Positions 63,186 to 64,000 of a DNA stretch of 64,000 nt are shown here, piece after piece. Origin of the DNA: Parahalioglobus pacificus (GTDB taxonomy: Bacteria; Pseudomonadota; Gammaproteobacteria; Pseudomonadales; Halieaceae); NCBI RefSeq assembly GCF_014652275.1, contig NZ_BMYM01000002.1, positions 558,001-622,000 of the forward strand. The letters are read 5' to 3'. Position numbers and translations under genes: made by a program. Position 1 is the stretch's first letter; every line of letters starts with the position of its first letter. Under the pieces are notes generated by a model that worked only from the letters and a program-made list of their open reading frames with translations, was not told the DNA's origin and searched no databases.

Positions 63186-64000
63186 TTAAACCACCAGGGG
63201 AATGCCTGCGGCCTCCAGCGCCGCGCGCATGGGGGCCAGCTGTGTTTCGTAGCGGCGCCAGCGGTCGATAGAACCGGTGTGCGCGGGCTGGCGCACTTGC
63301 ACAGCACTGGCGGTGGTCACTGCCGCATCCTGCTTATGGAACTCCAGGCAGTCGTCCTCCCAGGGAAGTTCCAGATACTCGATAAGCGCCTGCGCATTGG
63401 GTTCCAGATTGGACGCCGTCTCCTCGTAGGAGATGTCGAAGAAGCGGTTGCCAAAGCGCTCTCGCCAGACCGCCATCAAGTCGTAGTAGCGGGCGTGATG
63501 CCTGGCCATTTCGGTCTGCTCGTAGGAGTGGGGATACGCATCAGCGAACAGCTGTTTGAAGCTGGCGAAGCAAGCGTCCATGGGGTTGCGCCTGAGGTGC
63601 ACAATCTTCGCCCGGGGCAGGGCCTTGAGGATCAAGGGTATATAGAGGTAATTCGGCGGCAGTTTATCCACGAACCTGGGCAGGTCACCCTGCATCTTGG
63701 CGGTGGTCTGCAGGTAGGCTGCTCCCAGCTTTTGGTGGTCTACCTGAGCGGCCAGCTCGGCCAGCCTGGCCGACTGACTTTCGGGCTCGCTGTAGTTGGT
63801 AAGCCGGCGCAGGCAGGTGCCAAACTGGCGCAGTTCACCCGCGGAATGTACCTGCGAATGGCTGGTGATGATGCGTTCAACCAGCGTAGTGCCCGTGCGC
63901 GGTTGGCCCACCACAAAAATAGGGGAGGGCGCGTCATCGCCTTCACCCGGTGAATCCATCCATTCCTGGGTGAAGGTGTCTGCGAAGGCCTGATACATCT
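63186..64000 (-). CDS. Sulfotransferase, C-terminal part (gene runs off the window)
   Basis: This partial protein of at least 270 residues has the sulfotransferase PAPS-binding loop VVGQPRTGTTLVERI near residue 33 of the visible part, and the 3'-phosphate segment IVHLRRNPMDACFASFKQLF. It would transfer sulfate from PAPS to a hydroxyl or amine. An ATG lies at 63998, two bases from the edge, but members of this type often have a long N-terminal TPR region, so the true start probably lies outside the window. Confidence 0.85.
   Translation of the reverse strand, partial: MYQAFADTFTQEWMDSPGEGDDAPSPIFVVGQPRTGTTLVERIITSHSQVHSAGELRQFGTCLRRLTNYSEPESQSARLAELAAQVDHQKLGAAYLQTTAKMQGDLPRFVDKLPPNYLYIPLILKALPRAKIVHLRRNPMDACFASFKQLFADAYPHSYEQTEMARHHARYYDLMAVWRERFGNRFFDISYEETASNLEPNAQALIEYLELPWEDDCLEFHKQDAAVTTASAVQVRQPAHTGSIDRWRRYETQLAPMRAALEAAGIPLVV

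Noticed and set aside
63279-63953. 224-codon plus-strand open frame opposite the sulfotransferase
   Set aside because: The minus strand carries both PAPS-binding motifs, so this frame is a shadow.
1-64000. CRISPR arrays, tRNA or rRNA genes, insertion sequences, attachment sites
   Set aside because: No regularly spaced repeats, no cloverleaf or rRNA sequence and no transposase or terminal repeats were recognised by eye.

Overview
The window looks like chromosomal DNA of a free-living, GC-rich, probably marine gammaproteobacterium. The gene content (TonB receptor, Tat- and Sec-exported oxidoreductases, a Rieske oxygenase, a GMC dehydrogenase, many FAD enzymes, Ysc84-type lipoprotein, DUF1800/DUF1501 pair) would suit the OM60/NOR5 (Halieaceae) group, but that placement is an inference from gene content, not from a marker gene. 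No rRNA, tRNA, insertion sequence, prophage or CRISPR array was seen. Coding density is very high. Apart from one decayed patch (about 50.3-51.6 kb) there is no gap over 300 bases without a gene.

Region 1 (0-14 kb) is catabolic. A TetR regulator lies divergent from a probable operon of amidohydrolase, Rieske oxygenase, SDR and acetoacetate-decarboxylase-like protein, closed by a clear intrinsic terminator. A quinone oxidoreductase follows the regulator. Next come a three-gene GMC dehydrogenase unit with a tiny membrane protein, an iron alcohol dehydrogenase, and a minus-strand esterase / metallo-beta-lactamase-fold hydrolase / acyl-CoA synthetase group. A guanidino-acid ureohydrolase stands alone at 13.9 kb.

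Region 2 (14.8-28.6 kb) is mixed: a YbhGFSR-like drug or solvent exporter, a DUF1501/DUF1800 exported pair, a citrate synthase divergent from a LysR regulator with a palindromic operator candidate, a GlpD-like flavoprotein, and an outer-membrane barrel protein coupled to a Ysc84-like lipoprotein.

Region 3 (28.6-50.1 kb) is a large polyamine/amine island: APC permease, SpuC-type putrescine aminotransferase, two gamma-glutamylpolyamine-synthetase-type glutamine synthetase homologues, SpeB agmatinase, PuuB-type oxidase, four COG1233 (phytoene-desaturase-like) flavoproteins, a GcvT-like folate protein overlapping one of them, an orphan molybdopterin enzyme, an AraC regulator fused to a SnoaL-like domain, and a sodium:solute symporter that lacks any normal start codon upstream of its first membrane helix.

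Region 4 (50.2-51.6 kb) holds two pseudogenes (a secreted SnoaL-like protein and a CaiB/BaiF CoA-transferase). Region 5 (51.6-64 kb) has an SDR with altered catalytic residues, a TauD-type dioxygenase, and a minus-strand operon of two Tat-exported SpdH-like (spermidine dehydrogenase) flavoproteins flanking a PhyH-type dioxygenase and an exported cupin, followed by an exported Rossmann protein and an MFS carrier. A TonB receptor and a partial sulfotransferase end the window. The polyamine theme therefore runs on both sides of the decayed patch: uptake and periplasmic cleavage (SpdH-like) on one side, and cytoplasmic transamination and gamma-glutamylation on the other.
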